A stretch of DNA of 64,000 nt. It comes from Siphonodentalium dalli (taxonomy: Eukaryota; Mollusca; Scaphopoda; Gadilida; Siphonodentaliidae). Of this stretch, positions 49,581 through 63,833 are shown one piece after another. Where the stretch lies: the NCBI GenBank assembly GCA_032622095.1, contig CP136066.1, positions 146,163,559 through 146,227,558 on the forward strand, in the 5' to 3' direction. The notes below the pieces were generated by a model. That model was not told the origin of the DNA and searched no databases. It saw only the letters and a list, made by a program, of their open reading frames with translations. A program made the position numbers and the translations under genes. Numbering within the stretch: the first letter of the stretch is position 1; the number at the start of each line of letters is the position of its first letter.

Positions 49581-50100
49581 GGAGCGGATAGCTCAGTTGG
49601 TTAATGGGCCGACCTCTGAGCTACACCTTTGACACGGTCATGGTATCGGTCGGAATTTGTGTCGCTATCTGTATTCCCTTTATCACGAGCATCACTAATC
49701 AACCATCGATGCCATGATCAATGGTCTGTAAATTATTTCAGGAGCAAAAAACTCTCAAAACTCAAGACACATCGAAAAAACGAACTGGATAAATTTTGTA
49801 TACCTCCGTTGCTCTAATGGTGCCATGCCCAGGGATGATACTGTGCTAAACACACCGTCGGACCGGGAACCGACCATAATGGCTGCTCAGTGTGCAACAA
49901 TATTCGCAAAGAACCGTACCATGACGATGAGGTCATGGGTAAATGGCAATATTACCGGATAGTGGGAGCTGTAAGCTGGTGGGGTGTGCACATTTGGATC
50001 AAAGCATGAACATTGACACACATATAGAGTAGACAGGGGGGGTAGTTCGAAGCGAGATCCAAATTGACAGACCCCTACTCTTATGACTGAGGTCAAAGTT
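49581..50100 (+). repeat. Possible tRNA-derived SINE
   Basis: GGAGCGGATAGCTCAGTTGG followed by TTAATGGGCC resembles the 5' half and A box of a tRNA. The 3' half does not fold into a proper tRNA and the B box is weak, so this is not a tRNA gene. A second A-box-like stretch, GTGGCTCAGTTGGTAAGGTG, is at about 50387. The 3' boundary is a guess. Confidence 0.4.
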
Positions 50101-50439
50101 CAAGGTCATCGCCATGAATGTTCATTATATTCTGCTTGGAATGTGCACAAGTGAGCTGAAATGACATGAATTGTAGTTATTAATTATTTGATACAGATTA
50201 CAGAGGAGTCACAATTCTACTAAAATTCAGGGGGTTCTGTATGAGAATTTGAATGTTTTGGTGGCATTGAAATTGAAATTTGGTCAAGTTGTCAACAGTT
50301 AAGGCATATCTGGTTAGATTTTGAATTCAAACATATTGCAATTATCATAACTATATCCAATATACTTATATTATTATATATTACAAAGTGGCTCAGTTGG
50401 TAAGGTGCATGTTGCATTAGACGAACATAAGTAATCCAA

Positions 50440-52300
50440 TTAGCAATGGTGAAACTGATTTTAAGCACGATTAGCACGGATGTGTAATTCCACACACTTG
50501 TAAGGTAACATGATTCGTGTAACTTGGGCAATATTGTCAGTTGCTTTCAGATATTCAGTGATGTCTGCCTGCAATGGGATGATATTTCTCAGTGAAACTT
50601 ATCCTCGACCTATAATACGGAAAATGCCGTGATATGGCCTAACATGTAACGACTATAAACCCTTATAGTATACAAATAATTCCAGTTTCTTAAATTGGAA
50701 TTAGTTGACTTGCCACTCAAAGTTAATGGTGTTCCGATGATTATTTTGACACTATCATATACGGCTTAGGATGATCACATGCATGTAAAGTTTTTAAAGC
50801 TATCAAGTTGTTGATCCAAACACAATTGTCCGACTGACGATACCTATAGAAGGGCGTAAAAAGTTTGGAAATTAACAAAGACACACAACAAGTTGATGTT
50901 TGATCGTGCTTGCACACACTTCCTTGTCATCATATGAGTTTAGCAGATATCAATAACACCAAATCATTTGCAGTGTTCCATGATACGCATAATGCTGGAA
51001 GAACATCTTATATAGAAGCTCAGAGTAATCTCCCTTGATTGTTATTAACTTTGGACACCTTTTACATTGGCACATTAGTATTATCGTGGCCGGCAGATGA
51101 TGCACCGTCATTTTGATATATAGAAATGAACAATATGAGGGGGAGGGGTGCAACGAAACTTGAAATTTTCAGATTGGCACATGTGTATATATAGCTTTCC
51201 TTTTATATGTTCATGTTTACACTCTAATTTTGTTGTGCTATTTTATTATTAAATCAGACAGGGTCTTATCGTCGGATCCTCGCACGGGGTCACGTGGCGG
51301 CTATTAAAGACATATTATGTACTTGTTTTGGTGCGTGAAACTGATCAGTTGGTATTCAGGCGCTATGCCAACTGGAGGAATAGAGCATTCTACTGCCGAA
51401 ATTCTGAAGCAAATCGACCGTACCACTCCATAGAAAACATCGTCTAAACTACGCTCAAGTGTAAATATTTACTACTCGATTCGGGACGCATCTATCGGCG
51501 ATAAACTAACGAAAACGATTTAACCATCGAGAGTCACTGCATTTAATTAATATAAGAATGACGGTGTTTTTATTTTTCAATTTGGATATAATATTTGTAA
51601 AATTACTACTTTGAACAAGATTATTCTCAATTTATATTTGATCACCCTATATTCCGGAGTGCATGTTTCACATCACTTTAACCCGGGGGAAAGATCAGAG
51701 ATACCCGAAATTACAAAGCAATATTATGCGACTGTGACATTGTTCTACGATAAAGATAGAGGTCGTTTCTGAATATTATTTACTGATAAGTACTGATAAT
51801 AGTAACCCAGTGATAAAAAACATGATTGTGTCAACTAAATAACTTCAACGGTTATAACCTCCGATTTCAGATGCAGAACGGCGATGTCAAATGTCACGAC
51901 CTGACCTAACCTTTACTTATTTCAGTTAATGCATACGATTAAAACTTGAGATAAACTATTTTTTTAAGTATTCAGTGTGTCACGGACACGTATGTCGGTG
52001 GTGTGTGCTACATCAGCGGCCATCATGTTTGTATATCATTGTTGAACTGTTGTCACTTAAAAATGAAAATGCTCTCTCTCTCTTCTCACAGCGCTTCCGA
52101 CAACAACATATGTATATGTGCAAGTTTTAATATTTATTATAAAGCACAAAAGTGGAATATCTGGTATTGCAAATATTTCACTTAAAAGTGTTTTGAAAGA
52201 TAGATTTCCAGTAACATTAATGTCGCAATGTTGAAAATACTAATTGGAGAAAAAAACGAGTGGAATCTCTTAAATGTCATGCGAAATGATTATGCGAATA
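50440..52300. other. Gene-free stretch
   Basis: Short open frames only. TTAAAGACATATTATGTACT at about 51305 looks like the end of another TTAA-type element, but I could not find its partner end. Confidence 0.45.
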
Positions 52301-52302
52301 CT

Positions 52303-52389
52303 CACCATCACCACCGTCCACAACAACCACCGTCCACAACAACCAGCACCAACAACATCACCATCAGCACCATCATCACCATCATCATC

Positions 52390-52420
<31 letters not shown>

Positions 52421-52950
52421 CCACCATCATCACCATCATCATAATCATCACCACCACCATCATCACCATCATCATCACCACCACCATCATCACCATCATC
52501 ACCACAACCACCACCACCATCACCACCATCATCACCATCATCATCATCATCACCACCACCATCATCACCCTCATCATCATCACCACCACCACCACCATCA
52601 TCACCACAACCACCACCACTACCACCATCATCGTCATAGTCATCATCATCACCATCATCATCACCACCACCACCACTACCACCATCATCGTCATAGTCAT
52701 CATCATCACCATCATCATCACCATCATCACCATCATCATCACCATCATCATCACCATCATCACCATCATCATCACCACCACCACCACCATCATCACCACA
52801 ACCACCACAACCATCATCACCACAACCACCACCACCATCATCGTCATAGTCATCATCATCACCATCATCATCATCACCACCACCACTACCACCATCATCG
52901 TCATAGTCATCATCATCACCATCATCATCATCACCACCACCATCATCGTA
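52303..52950 (+). repeat. Long CAT/CAC/CGT trinucleotide tract
   Basis: About 650 bp of CAT and CAC triplets with some CGTCAT and AACCACC variants. A higher-order pattern, CACTACCACCATCATCGTC, recurs at about 52615, 52673 and 52882. Open frames of 216-259 codons exist on both strands only because the tract lacks stop triplets. Confidence 0.9.
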
Positions 52951-54517
52951 TACCACAATCATCATCCAGTTCAGTATTATAATCTATATGGAGACACGTA
53001 TGTGTAAATTCGGGCATACATCCATGAATTCAGGCTCAGCTCGCAACATTTATAGAAATTAATTTTGATTTTGACCTTGTCCTCAATGTCATCTGTAGGT
53101 AATTATTCATGCTGGGGTCTCACTCTGATATTATCCTGATATATGAAATACAATAATGTTGAATGTGGTGGCATTGAATAAGCATGTTTCTATTCATTCT
53201 CTCATGGAAATTTTGCAACTGTTCGGATGAAATACTGACTTTTTGAACTTCTATATATGAACATTTTTCAAGACGTTTGTAGATTTATTTTATAAATTTC
53301 ACTCATGTGGCCTATCTGGAGTCATACTTTATGCAAATTTGGGCATCTATAAGTAATGCGTTGCCTCAAAAATGTTATAACTCATAGTGGACAAAATGCT
53401 TTTTAATCTTAAAAAACTTACACAAGTTCAGCGGGAAGTAATAAGTTGTCAAAATACATGCACTTCAATTTGTCATATGATCCGAAGATTATTCTCCGCA
53501 CACGACGAGGATCGTATCATATAATTCAATAAATAAATACAGACGAGACGATCCAAAGCACATGCAGCTTTACCGAGGTTATACATTACATTATACTAAT
53601 ATCATTTATTATACTGTTCAATACACAATATACAATTATATGTTATTATGTTTGCATACTGTCCTTAAAAGGAAGTTTTCCAAATTAAATTTATCTTATC
53701 TTATATATGATGGGTTTCGTGGATTGATTTTCAACAGAATTAAGGACATCATCTTAGATTACAGCAAATAATTTCCCCTCCATTTAGCATTGCCCACTTT
53801 CTAATATACACTGGTCGTTGGTTGACGTTTCCCTTGCTCAAAATATTTTTTAATTATAGATTTTCTTCAAAATTTCATACTGACCGCCGAATTTTCTCAA
53901 TTCGCTCGGATTAACTAAAGACCAAAAGAACGATAACTTTAGAAAAATAGCTCTACTTCACAGTATCGTGTTACCCCCTCCAACATCATAGCTAAATCAG
54001 CAGGATCCACCGACGTCATAGCAAATTTATCAGGACAAATAGACCATGGGTGTGGTACCATTTTAAGTGGAAAGCGATAAACTCTTGAGTTTATTCAATC
54101 TATATACTTCGCGAAACCTACTTATCGTATGCAGTCAGGGTGAGTTTGTGAGGATTACCGGAAGCCACGAAAACTGCCTGTATATTAATATATAGATATA
54201 TATATCTTACTTGCGGAACTTTCTAGAGGGCCAACGATTATTATGCATGGTCCGAAGGCACCCTTCTGGTTCCGAACAATTTTACGCCGCCGTTGATATG
54301 GTGATCGAAAATTGGTGTTGACTGTTCCCTGGCGTAGAAGCTATAAGCCTTGCGCAGGTGGGACAAATGGCGGGTTATTACGGACATAAGATAATAATGA
54401 TGCGCTCACAAACCGCAGACATACGCAATGCTTCCAAAAATACATCCTCTGATTTACGACATCGCCTCTCCCGGCAGCTTTCCCACGGGCATAAGATCTC
54501 AAAGAAGGCCAACGCGA

Positions 54518-54850
54518 GAAACTCTCGGTATACGGAGCAGTTTGTTAGCTGAGAAACTGTTTGCATGCAATGTGTGCCGAGCGGTTGCCAACAGTACATA
54601 GAAACTCTTGGTATACGGAGCAAGTTGTTAACTGAGAAACTCCTTGTATACCGAATGGTTGCCAACTGTACATAGAAACTCTTGGTATGCGGATCAGGTT
54701 GCTAGCTGAGAAACTCCTTGTATACTGATTGGTTGCCAACATTACATAGAAACTATTGGCATATACGGAGCAGGTTGCAAAATGAGAAACGCTTGGTATA
54801 TATACGGAGCAGGTTGTCAGTAGAGAAACTCTTGATGTATATACGGAACA
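54518..54850 (+). repeat. Tandem repeat, unit about 75 bp
   Basis: ACATAGAAACTCTTGGTATA recurs at about 54596, 54671 and 54745, each followed by CGGAGCAGGTTG, TGAGAAACTCCTTGTATAC and GGTTGCCAAC. Partial units extend to both sides. Confidence 0.8.
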
Positions 54851-57800
54851 CTTATCCTTGTTGATCTAATAAACGTTCCTATTCCGTTGTAAGCACCCTG
54901 CAAATGACTTGGCGGCAGATAAGGGTTGGTGATATCTCGCACACAGCTTTGGTAAAACTTTAAATGGTTGGAAATTTCATGCCACAGTCAGCAGAAGATG
55001 GAAATTTCAGACCGCAGATAGCTTGAGATTGTCTAAGTTTAATATTCCAACCAATCAAAATGGTGATTATAAATGTAGTTGGTGTTGGCAATGTTGGGAT
55101 TAAACGGAAGAAAATGCAGTTGAAAAATCTATGTTAGCATGCTTTCAATTATTGTTTATTCGACCACCTTATACGCTGATGAGTTCGATGCTTCTGAGAC
55201 AATTGTGTGCATTGCACTCATACTCAGCATAATTCATCAGACAATCATTCGTCCCTTAAACGGACAGCTAATCAGGCATGCCGACATGTGGGTACATCGG
55301 CATACAGATCGATAGACCCGTGGATTGATTGACAGACATATATAAATTCTTATATAATGCAGAAGTATAACGAGCTATGTATAATATATTGGACCACCAG
55401 TGGACCAAGTTGTTCATGACATGTTATGGCATTGTATGATATATGTGTCACATGAGGAATGTCATTATCAACGACTCGGTCACCATACAATAAAAATCAC
55501 ATTAATTACTGGTTAGAATATCAAACTATTACAAAATTTCAACCTATGTTTGGTAGGAAATATCCAACTGATGTGCCTTGAAAAATGAAAAATATTCCAA
55601 CTGTTGAAATGTGACATAAGTTGAGTCGAGTATGAGTTAACGCGTTTTGACCTCCATGCAGCATAGGAGTTTATGTGTTTTGATTCGCGTTCTCCTGGTG
55701 GCCGTGGGCTGGGAATATGGGGGGTGGCTCGGTAGCGAGAAGTGACATGAATTTCCCAGTCGATGATTTGGGACTTTCTTTGCTGCACGTTTATAATTGT
55801 GATTGGGAATAGTGCCCCGTCCCTTATTATGTATATAGCATGTACATGTGCTGCAATTTCAGAGGAAAATTTCCCTTCTTGGGAGTTGTGTCTGATCTGC
55901 CATTAGGTGCTTCCGCCTGTCCTCTTCCAGTGGAATAGTTGGAAATTCAAAGTTGGACACCACAAAGGGAAAGCTCTAGACACGTCCATGATTACCATAT
56001 ACCTTTAAGAACTTTAACACACGGGACTAGGCATTAACTGATCTTAACTCACGAACTCTTGAAATCCTCCATTGTGGCTCTCTGAACCAGAAATCTGCCT
56101 ATAGCTTCACGCGGCCTGGAAGTGGGTACAAAAATAAACACCAATATAATTCTATGATCTACAAAGGTCTATTCCCGTCTATAAACAGTTGCTTGCGCTC
56201 GAAAACCACGTGACCTGAACTAGTAACGATTCTCGTCCGTTGTGTGATGACTACGGTACTCAGGAATTCCGTGAGAAAACTTTCTCTGGGGTTTTTATTT
56301 CCAAAATTGGCTTCCAATGCAGTCTGCGTACATGCGTATATTAGAGGCGATTAGTTCGTTGCCCAGCTGGCAATGTTTTGATGCGATGAAACATCAGGGT
56401 ACTCTGTGCGTATCTAGTGTTAATATTATTCGCGCAAATGGTTACACAAAAAAAAAACAGCTCGAGGGACGATGATTTGTTTGTGGTTTTGCTCAATGAG
56501 TCGTCGATTGTACGTCAATGGGTCGAACACACCAGGCGCGATTCAGAAAACAAGTCAGCGGCGCATAGCATTATAGCGCACGTCAGCGGTGTTCAATAAA
56601 CGATAGACTGGTGTTTCTTTAGGATTGCCCGTGTGTTTGCTTTCGAGCAGATAATTTGCCGTAATTATTATGTGTAATCGAGGAAGTTTTAATGAATGAA
56701 TTAGTAATATTGCCTGCACCCTGCGTGGTCTGCGAGATCTGCGGACTGAATAATAGACGTACTTGGTGACTTATTGGGGATCATCTGGTAATGTTGTATC
56801 AGTGCACAGTGATTTAAGTGTCGGAAATGGGATTAGTGTCCATGGGTTTTACTACACATTTACGGCATACCCCAATTAGCAATGACCACCATTCCGAAGA
56901 ATAAACATAACATAACTACGTCTCCAGGATAGGTAATCAGTGACACGTGCATCAGAACTCAATATTCCCAACTGCACTCGAGTGTTCATAAACTTGTTCA
57001 ACTTTGGTAAATTTATTTGTATATATATCTTTAATTATTTTTGACAATTTCCACATTATTTCATGCCCAAATTGAGCAAGGTTCGCTTCTTCTTTAATAT
57101 GTGTTTCCAATGAATCGATCATGTTATAGTCTTTTCCAATTACACGGATGCTCCATCAGTTTTATTGAGCTGTTTGATGGGAAATAGCTTTTTCTTGAAA
57201 TCTCACATATATGATACCAAACATATGTATGAGACCATGAACAAAATAACGAAGCCAGGACTGTCGTATTTATATATATACATATCTATCTAAAAAATAA
57301 GCAAAACCATAAGAGCTCATACAGACAGCATATAACATTTACACATATACGTACAGTTAAAATAGACTCGGATACATCTAGAACACACCTGGAATAATAT
57401 CGTTCACCATACACAAGTTCGACCTCAGGGTTTAGGATCTGGAATAAAAGCTATTTCCCCCCCCCAAAGAGTTGTACAAAGCTAACAGTTGAACTGCACT
57501 ACCACGTTAACCCGGTTTCATGCCCACGAGTGCAATCATTATCTCTTATAATCGTGAGTTCAACATGCGAATGCTCGTTGGTTGTTTATTCGAAGACCCT
57601 TGTTATTCACAATCAAAACTTTAAAGTCGGGCCGATACACTCGCTGGGGCATTAATCTTCCGCAGTCCACTGAGTTTGTTTGCGAACACATAACACTCAC
57701 ATCATACAACCAAGAAGAAACCATGCCATGCATGATCCCGATGTGTTACCATTGCTTACATATCGCGCAGGTCGTTCCAATGGAGAAATAAACTAGAATT

Positions 57801-58201
57801 ATATGGTCTTAATATTTCAACAGCTCAGAGTTTAAATTGTGCGTAAATCCAGCAAAAAATGGCAAGAAATTGTCAACAAATAATTTCTCTGAGTCTATGT
57901 GGCAAACAATCGTGTGTTTCTCATATCGTCATCTCCATTGTATATAGAATCTGAGTAATTACTGAGAGAAAACAAAAACAACGGATTTTAATATATTTGA
58001 GAGGTTGAACGTATTATTTAATTTTGTGTCCATTTTGTTACCAAGAACGGCTAGAATAATTAATAATTTCACACACAACTCCAATCACCAATGGCTTATT
58101 GCCTTAAATTAACATGTATGAGTGGAGGCTTCATTTGTATCATAATGTTGACTTAAAAATTTAATTGCATAATATAGCATCATACCCCCATATATTATAA
58201 T

Positions 58202-58234
<33 letters not shown>

Positions 58235-59506
58235 TTTATTCCTCCAAATATGGAGACAATATGATACAATATATATACACAAATTATCTGGTGACATATA
58301 TACACAATACAACTTTAGAAGGCTCATTTTAAGTAGTTAGTTTCACTCAGGTAAACCCGTCCATCAAACGGTGACAGTGTTAAGCTACCAGGAGGTCAGA
58401 TGACTTTAGAATCACCATATCGAAACCGAGTAAGAGTTCGCATATACTTAGAAATATGTTGCGGGAATCATTCCTGCGAGACTAGATGTCAACAAATTTC
58501 AGTCCGCACGTAATTCGCAATTGAAGCGATGTGTAAATAGACAAATGTTAACCAAACAAATGGATATACGTTACTTTGATATCCGATATGACATAGATAT
58601 TTTCATAAAAATTCTTTATCAGAGCATATATAGGATGAAAATAAACCGCACATATCACTTGAAAAGACGATATTCATCGCATAACAGTTCAATTTGCATT
58701 GGTATGCAACCGCCAAGGCAGTGTGCAAGGAACGTATCTGTATTCATGTTGTCAAGACAGATTTATATACAGTCTGGTCCACTCAAGCAGGGAGGAATCA
58801 ACTGAAATTATGCCACAGTGTTAAAAAGATATGGTGGTCAATTTCAAATTGGTTAAGAACCCATAACCCACAACTCATCTCAGCCAAAGTTTTCATCGAC
58901 CAACATGCATGACATATATGAAAATAATCATTAAAGTCCATGAATCAAGAATAACTAGTCTCTTCTCATGATTTTTCTTGGTACCCGAAAACAGTGAAGT
59001 TTTAAATATGTTTCATGCCATACAAGTAAAGTAAATGATGTTATAATATCTAATAGGTCGATGGTTCCTAAATATTGTGTCAATAATCGCTCGTACCAAA
59101 CTTCACAAAGAAATTCCAGGCAGATTTTGAGAAAATCCGTTTTGAAATATCAGGACATTTTGGCAAAACGTGGGTCTGATCCTTAAGCATGGTTTCCAGT
59201 AATATATAGTACTGCAGATTATTGTCCACCAGATGTGCTTTCCATATATCCGGAGAAGAGAAGCTATATATAGTGCAACATTTTTAGGCAAAAGCGAATC
59301 AACTTCTCCATAGAAATAAAAAAATAAAATACGATACCTCCCCTCCAATCCTTCACTACAGTTGCGTATGATGATACGAAGAAAGCGAATATATTAGATG
59401 AAATGTTTATTAATAACAGTATCATATATGAATATGGGCAGCCCATTACCGACATCCCAAAACAACTATAGCAAGGTTCGATTCCATTGCTTCCACACAA
59501 GATAAG
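54851..59506. other. Gene-free stretch
   Basis: 4.6 kb with no recognisable domain. Short frames at 55513-55788 (minus), 56417-56599, 57582-57791 and 58521-58912 are unassigned. The 59103-59500 minus-strand frames sit beside the reverse-transcriptase remnant and could be part of the same decayed element. Confidence 0.45.
58204..58232 (+). repeat. GA dinucleotide microsatellite
   Basis: About 14 GA units without interruption. Confidence 0.9.
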
Positions 59507-59837
59507 GTCGAAAAAATCTTCAGGGAGCGAAAAGTTAACAAAGCTACTGGTTTCGATGGAATATGAAATATAGTCTTAAAAATAATCTGCCAGTCTCTCT
59601 CAATACCCATTTACAATATCTTTAAACAATCATTGAATGCAGGTATATTCCCTCATCAGTGGAAGATGGCCACAGTGATCCGATCCACAAACAACCTATA
59701 CAACTGATCCCGGTAATTATCGACCGATATAACTCCTTTCCTGTGTGAGCAAAGTTCGGAGGAAAAATGTCTTCCAAAAAATATTTATGATCACTTTGTA
59801 AATAATAAACTTTTATATCAATTCGGATTTCGCGATG
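59507..59837 (+). pseudogene. Reverse-transcriptase remnant of a LINE
   Basis: Plus-strand translation gives KVNKATGFDGI, stop, then LSIPIYNIFKQSLNAGIFP followed by HQWKMATV and, after a stop, remains of the YRPIS block, ending HFVNNKLLYQFGFR. The order matches the N-terminal reverse-transcriptase blocks. Stops and frame changes make it a pseudogene. The YxDD block is not present. Confidence 0.75.
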
Positions 59838-60690
59838 TAGAACCGAAGTGAAGTAAGCCGTACCCGCAAGTCATTGCCTCGCGTGAATCATGGCGTGATA
59901 TGGCCGCCCTAGTACCATCAGGACGCATACATTACCGATCACGTGATGAACCTCACGATAACAGAGTGCCATATTAGGGGACCCTTACCCATCGCAGTGG
60001 GGCAGTAGACCTTCTACACCCGATCCACACGGGATGTTGTGGAAGAAGTTAGAATATATAATGCCAATGAAAATACACGATTATCCTGTATCAGTAGTTC
60101 ACAGAACAGCATATATACGAGCCTGGGTTAGACAAGCTAACATTGAATACAAAGGGTTTAGCCATCACGAAAAATGACTCGACCCAGCTCGACCTGGATT
60201 TTATTTGCATAAAACAAAAGCTATTTGGGAGACAAATTCTTGCAATATCTCTGGAGACAATAGTATGAAATACACGTGTTAGCAAGACATCAAATTACGG
60301 ATAAACATATTTACACCGTTATCGTGTACGCGTAATGACAAATTCATCATTTGAATAAACATGAACCTATTTCGAGCCACTGGCTAAAAGAGAAGTTTCA
60401 GCCCTTATATTAGTTCTTTTTACAAAGGCATTTATATATAGATTCTTGAAACATGGCCAGTTCGCCCACACTGTGGGTGCTTTATCTTCAATTCATTGAC
60501 GTCCAGGCCTATATTACAAAACAAGAACTTGTTTACTTTCACTCAAATCATATGGGAATACAATTACGATACACGGAAGTAGTAGTATCTCGTCTATTTT
60601 TATAACCTAAGGCTATTTATTCCACAACAATCATATCGTAAGCAAGGGTGATTATTCGGTCAACAGTTCATGTTGTCAACACTCCGAGCT

Positions 60691-60905
60691 TATACCCTTT
60701 CAGTGCCAAGTCCGATTTTTGTATCAACCCATATTTCCTTGATCATTTTTAAAATTTATTGATTATAATAATGTGATACATTGATGGAAAGAGCTCTTAG
60801 AGATAATTCCATCAATGTATCACATTATTATAATCAATAAATTTGAAAAATGATCAAGGAATTATGGGTTGATACAAAAATCGGACTTGGCGCTGAAAGG
60901 GTTAA
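60691..60905. mobile_element. TTAA hairpin MITE, family F
   Basis: CCCTTTCAGTGCCAAGTCCG at the left and CGGACTTGGCGCTGAAAGGG then TTAA at the right; arms of about 100 bp meet at GGAAAGAGCTCTTAGAGA. CCC termini and TTAA suggest a piggyBac-type source. Confidence 0.7.
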
Positions 60906-61839
60906 ATACAAATTAAGGGCGGTGACTCTGAGCCGTTCCTCAATCGTGCAGCATGAACCGGGCGCTTAAATCCCATCCCAAAAGGCGAGAAACGTAAACG
61001 CATGTAGTTTTTGTCTCGAATCGTGTCATATCAAACAACAATGAAATCCGGGACTTATAATATATTATAGCCCGTATCGTACAAAGGATAAAATAAAATT
61101 CAAATATTTATTAATATTCCTAAATATCCAGTTAAAGCAACGTCCTGAAATACGTCATCTAGTTCCGCGCAACGAATGTGCGTTTTCGACTATTCAAGTG
61201 TTCTTATTGTTTTTAATTTAATACTGGAACCATATGGGTTCTTTTTTCTCATTTCTCCCTTGCCTAATAATGATATCGAACATTTCGTTCAACTTTCCTC
61301 AAACCGGTATCTGCAACGAGAACGAAACTTGTTATAAAAACGTCCTGAACTTATCGCCAAGTGCACCCCGGTATACTAGCTATACCGGAAATAGCACACT
61401 TATTAAGACCCCGTACCCCGGACACATCTGATTCGATATCGCAACCTTCCGCAAATGGAATAAACTTAACCTAAAGACGTCAATATTACCTATATACATG
61501 GTTCAGAGCCCTGCAGCAAAGTTGTGGGTATATCAGTGTGTACGTCCATCCGTACATCAGCCAGTGGACTTTGTCCGAGCTTGTATCCCAACATACGGGT
61601 CAATTGTTTTTGAAACTTTGCAGCTATTGAACCTCCTTTTTCGACTAAGTGTTTTTCTTCACACTCCATTATGTTTGCACTTGTACTCCCTCATGTCCAG
61701 GTTGTCCCCGTTGGACAATCAGGGACGTGGCGATAGGGGGGGGGGGTTGGTTGGTTTAAACTTTGGTCAAATGTTCAACAGTTGGAAAGTTCATGCCTCA
61801 CACCATGCACATATAGGTTGTAATTATTCTGATTGTTTG
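60906..61839. other. No gene seen
   Basis: The 116-codon frame at 61498-61848 overlaps repeat-like sequence and a G run and has no recognisable domain. Confidence 0.45.
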
Positions 61840-62400
61840 ATTTTATAAGTTGCCTGATTATAATTTTAGGTATAGTTATCCGATTGTTTTTAATTCTGGT
61901 ATATCGATTGCACACTTACAACTACTCGTGAAGTTCTAATTTGAGTTTGATCAACCTATTTTTACCTGAGTTATAACATTGTCGACTTATGATTTGCGGA
62001 CTATTTTGGTTTCCATAATTATGGTAACATTTGGTTATCGATTGTTTTCAAATGTGTATATGGATTACTCATAAACATATAGGTCAAGTTTGAATATGGG
62101 TGGGATCCACCCATTTTATCAGATTTATGGTGCTTGTCGACTCAGAATTCGTCGACTATTTTGCATTCCGAAGGACAGCTTTAGATTCATCTGACTTTTT
62201 TTCAAATAAATTTGATATATGGATTACTCAAAGGAAAGTAAACATCTTGGTTCAGTCCCCTCATTTTTTCTGGAGGGATGACCCATGTTGAGAATAATTT
62301 TGGTATCCGAATGAAAACTGCATAGACTTAGAATTTACAGATTAGTCTAAGTCTATAAGGTGTGTTAACAACATATACATTTGGAAGCAAAGTTAGATTC
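61840..62400 (+). repeat. Diverged tandem-like repeats
   Basis: Blocks such as TATGGATTACTCA.A.A, GTCGACT.A.GATT and TATTTTG.(A)TTCC recur at intervals of roughly 180 bp with heavy divergence. No gene. Confidence 0.4.
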
Positions 62401-62652
62401 AATGATTTTTTCTAGAATCAATTTTTTTTTCATTTCTCAAAAAACAATGGTCAAATTAAGCCACCTTATTCGGGGGTGTTTGGCATAGGGGTCTTTTATT
62501 AATTTGTTTAACTTGGCATATATATGTACCATGATTTGAAATATTCGTTTTTTATCCAATAAAAATATGTTTATATGGCTACCCTTAACTTGGCCCAAAT
62601 TCACTGCGGGTATCCTCAATCTCACTGGGACAGTCTCACTTCTATATTGATA

Positions 62653-63190
62653 TACAGTAATTCCCTAAATAATCGAATCATTAAAGGTTTGGCCTTGGCG
62701 GTGGGTATCCTGTGAAAATATTTCCACCCGTCAAAAACCGCCACAAACAGAAAGAACAACAAAATGTAGGCAGACTTTGTCCGTATACAAATAAGAAATA
62801 TCGCATAAACAGTATGTTATTGTCATATTTTTTACCATTGTTATGTAAATAAAAGCATAAAAAGTTACTTTTCTGGTGTTTGTTTATATTATGATGGTAA
62901 ACATAAAGAGCGTTCTTTGTTGGTGAATTCCTGATATGGAACGAATAAAGAGCGTTTATGCCATTTGTGGGTGATTAGCCAGCAGCATTGTGTTGTCTTC
63001 TGTAACACAATCAGGCTCTTGCTTAGGTAAAATATAGTACATCTTTATGATAACATGCTGTTTACGCGATGGTCATGGTATATATGAACGAAACTGTATG
63101 CGTTTTTATACTTTTCAGGACTTAGTCGGAAATATGGCTTGTTGCCATTCATAGGAAGGCTCTCAGTGAAAGCTTTCCGACGAATGAATG
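62653..63190 (-). mobile_element. Family C foldback carrying a truncated family A element
   Basis: TATACAGTAATTCCCTAAAT at 62651-62670 is the left end of family C. A reverse family A copy begins at TTAA 62681 and runs to about 63113, where it switches inside ACTTTTC to family C sequence (CAGGACTTAGTCGGAAATAT) that continues to about 63186. The terminal 200 bp of A and the intervening part of C are missing. Confidence 0.7.
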
Positions 63191-63833
63191 TGTTAGTTTT
63201 TGTTGTTTGTCCGTTGTTTGTTTGTTTTTCATTCGCGGCAGACGGGAAAATTTACATTTACACAATACCGTATGACAAACCAAGTTCGTCTGAACTTCGC
63301 CACGTCATGGTTGTAATACCGACATGTTTTAATGTGTTGACGTTGCTAACGAGTAACCTCACATTAAATCGAAATCATTTACTACATATTAGATCATAAA
63401 AACGATCAAGGAGTGACAAGGACTGTAGCTGCATAATTTCCTGCTTCTGACGTGTTGTTCTAGTCACAACGGCTGTACACATTGGCTTCACTAAATTAGC
63501 TATTCCTGCGTGCTCAGTATATCAACAAACATCGGCGGAGTACACAAGCTCACCTCCGCTTATATCAACGTTGAGTCATCTTCTGTTTACATCGTTCGAG
63601 GACACATACACTTGAGAGGTCACTGACCGAGTGTGGTGTGTTCTGGATTGCGTCTTGTTGTCAACAGAACATTTACCGATCTTTGCGACTTTGCGTGGCT
63701 CGCCGCGGCAAAAGATCAACATTAAAGTATTTGTAGATATTTGGCCTTAACTAATTTGTACTTCAGCATTGACGTCTATAGTATTACTCATGTGATTTGC
63801 CGTATCAATAATTTACATATTAAGACCTTGACA
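63191..63833. other. No gene seen
   Basis: The 86-codon frame at 63139-63399 starts inside the family C remnant; its hydrophobic stretch (about codons 15-32) is probably chance. Confidence 0.45.

Noticed and set aside
49581-49660. tRNA gene
   Set aside because: Good D-arm/A-box look but no matching anticodon and T arms; more likely a SINE head.
52228-53007. Thr/Ile-, Asp/Gly- and Met/Val-rich frames of 216-259 codons
   Set aside because: Simple-sequence artefacts of the CAT/CAC tract.
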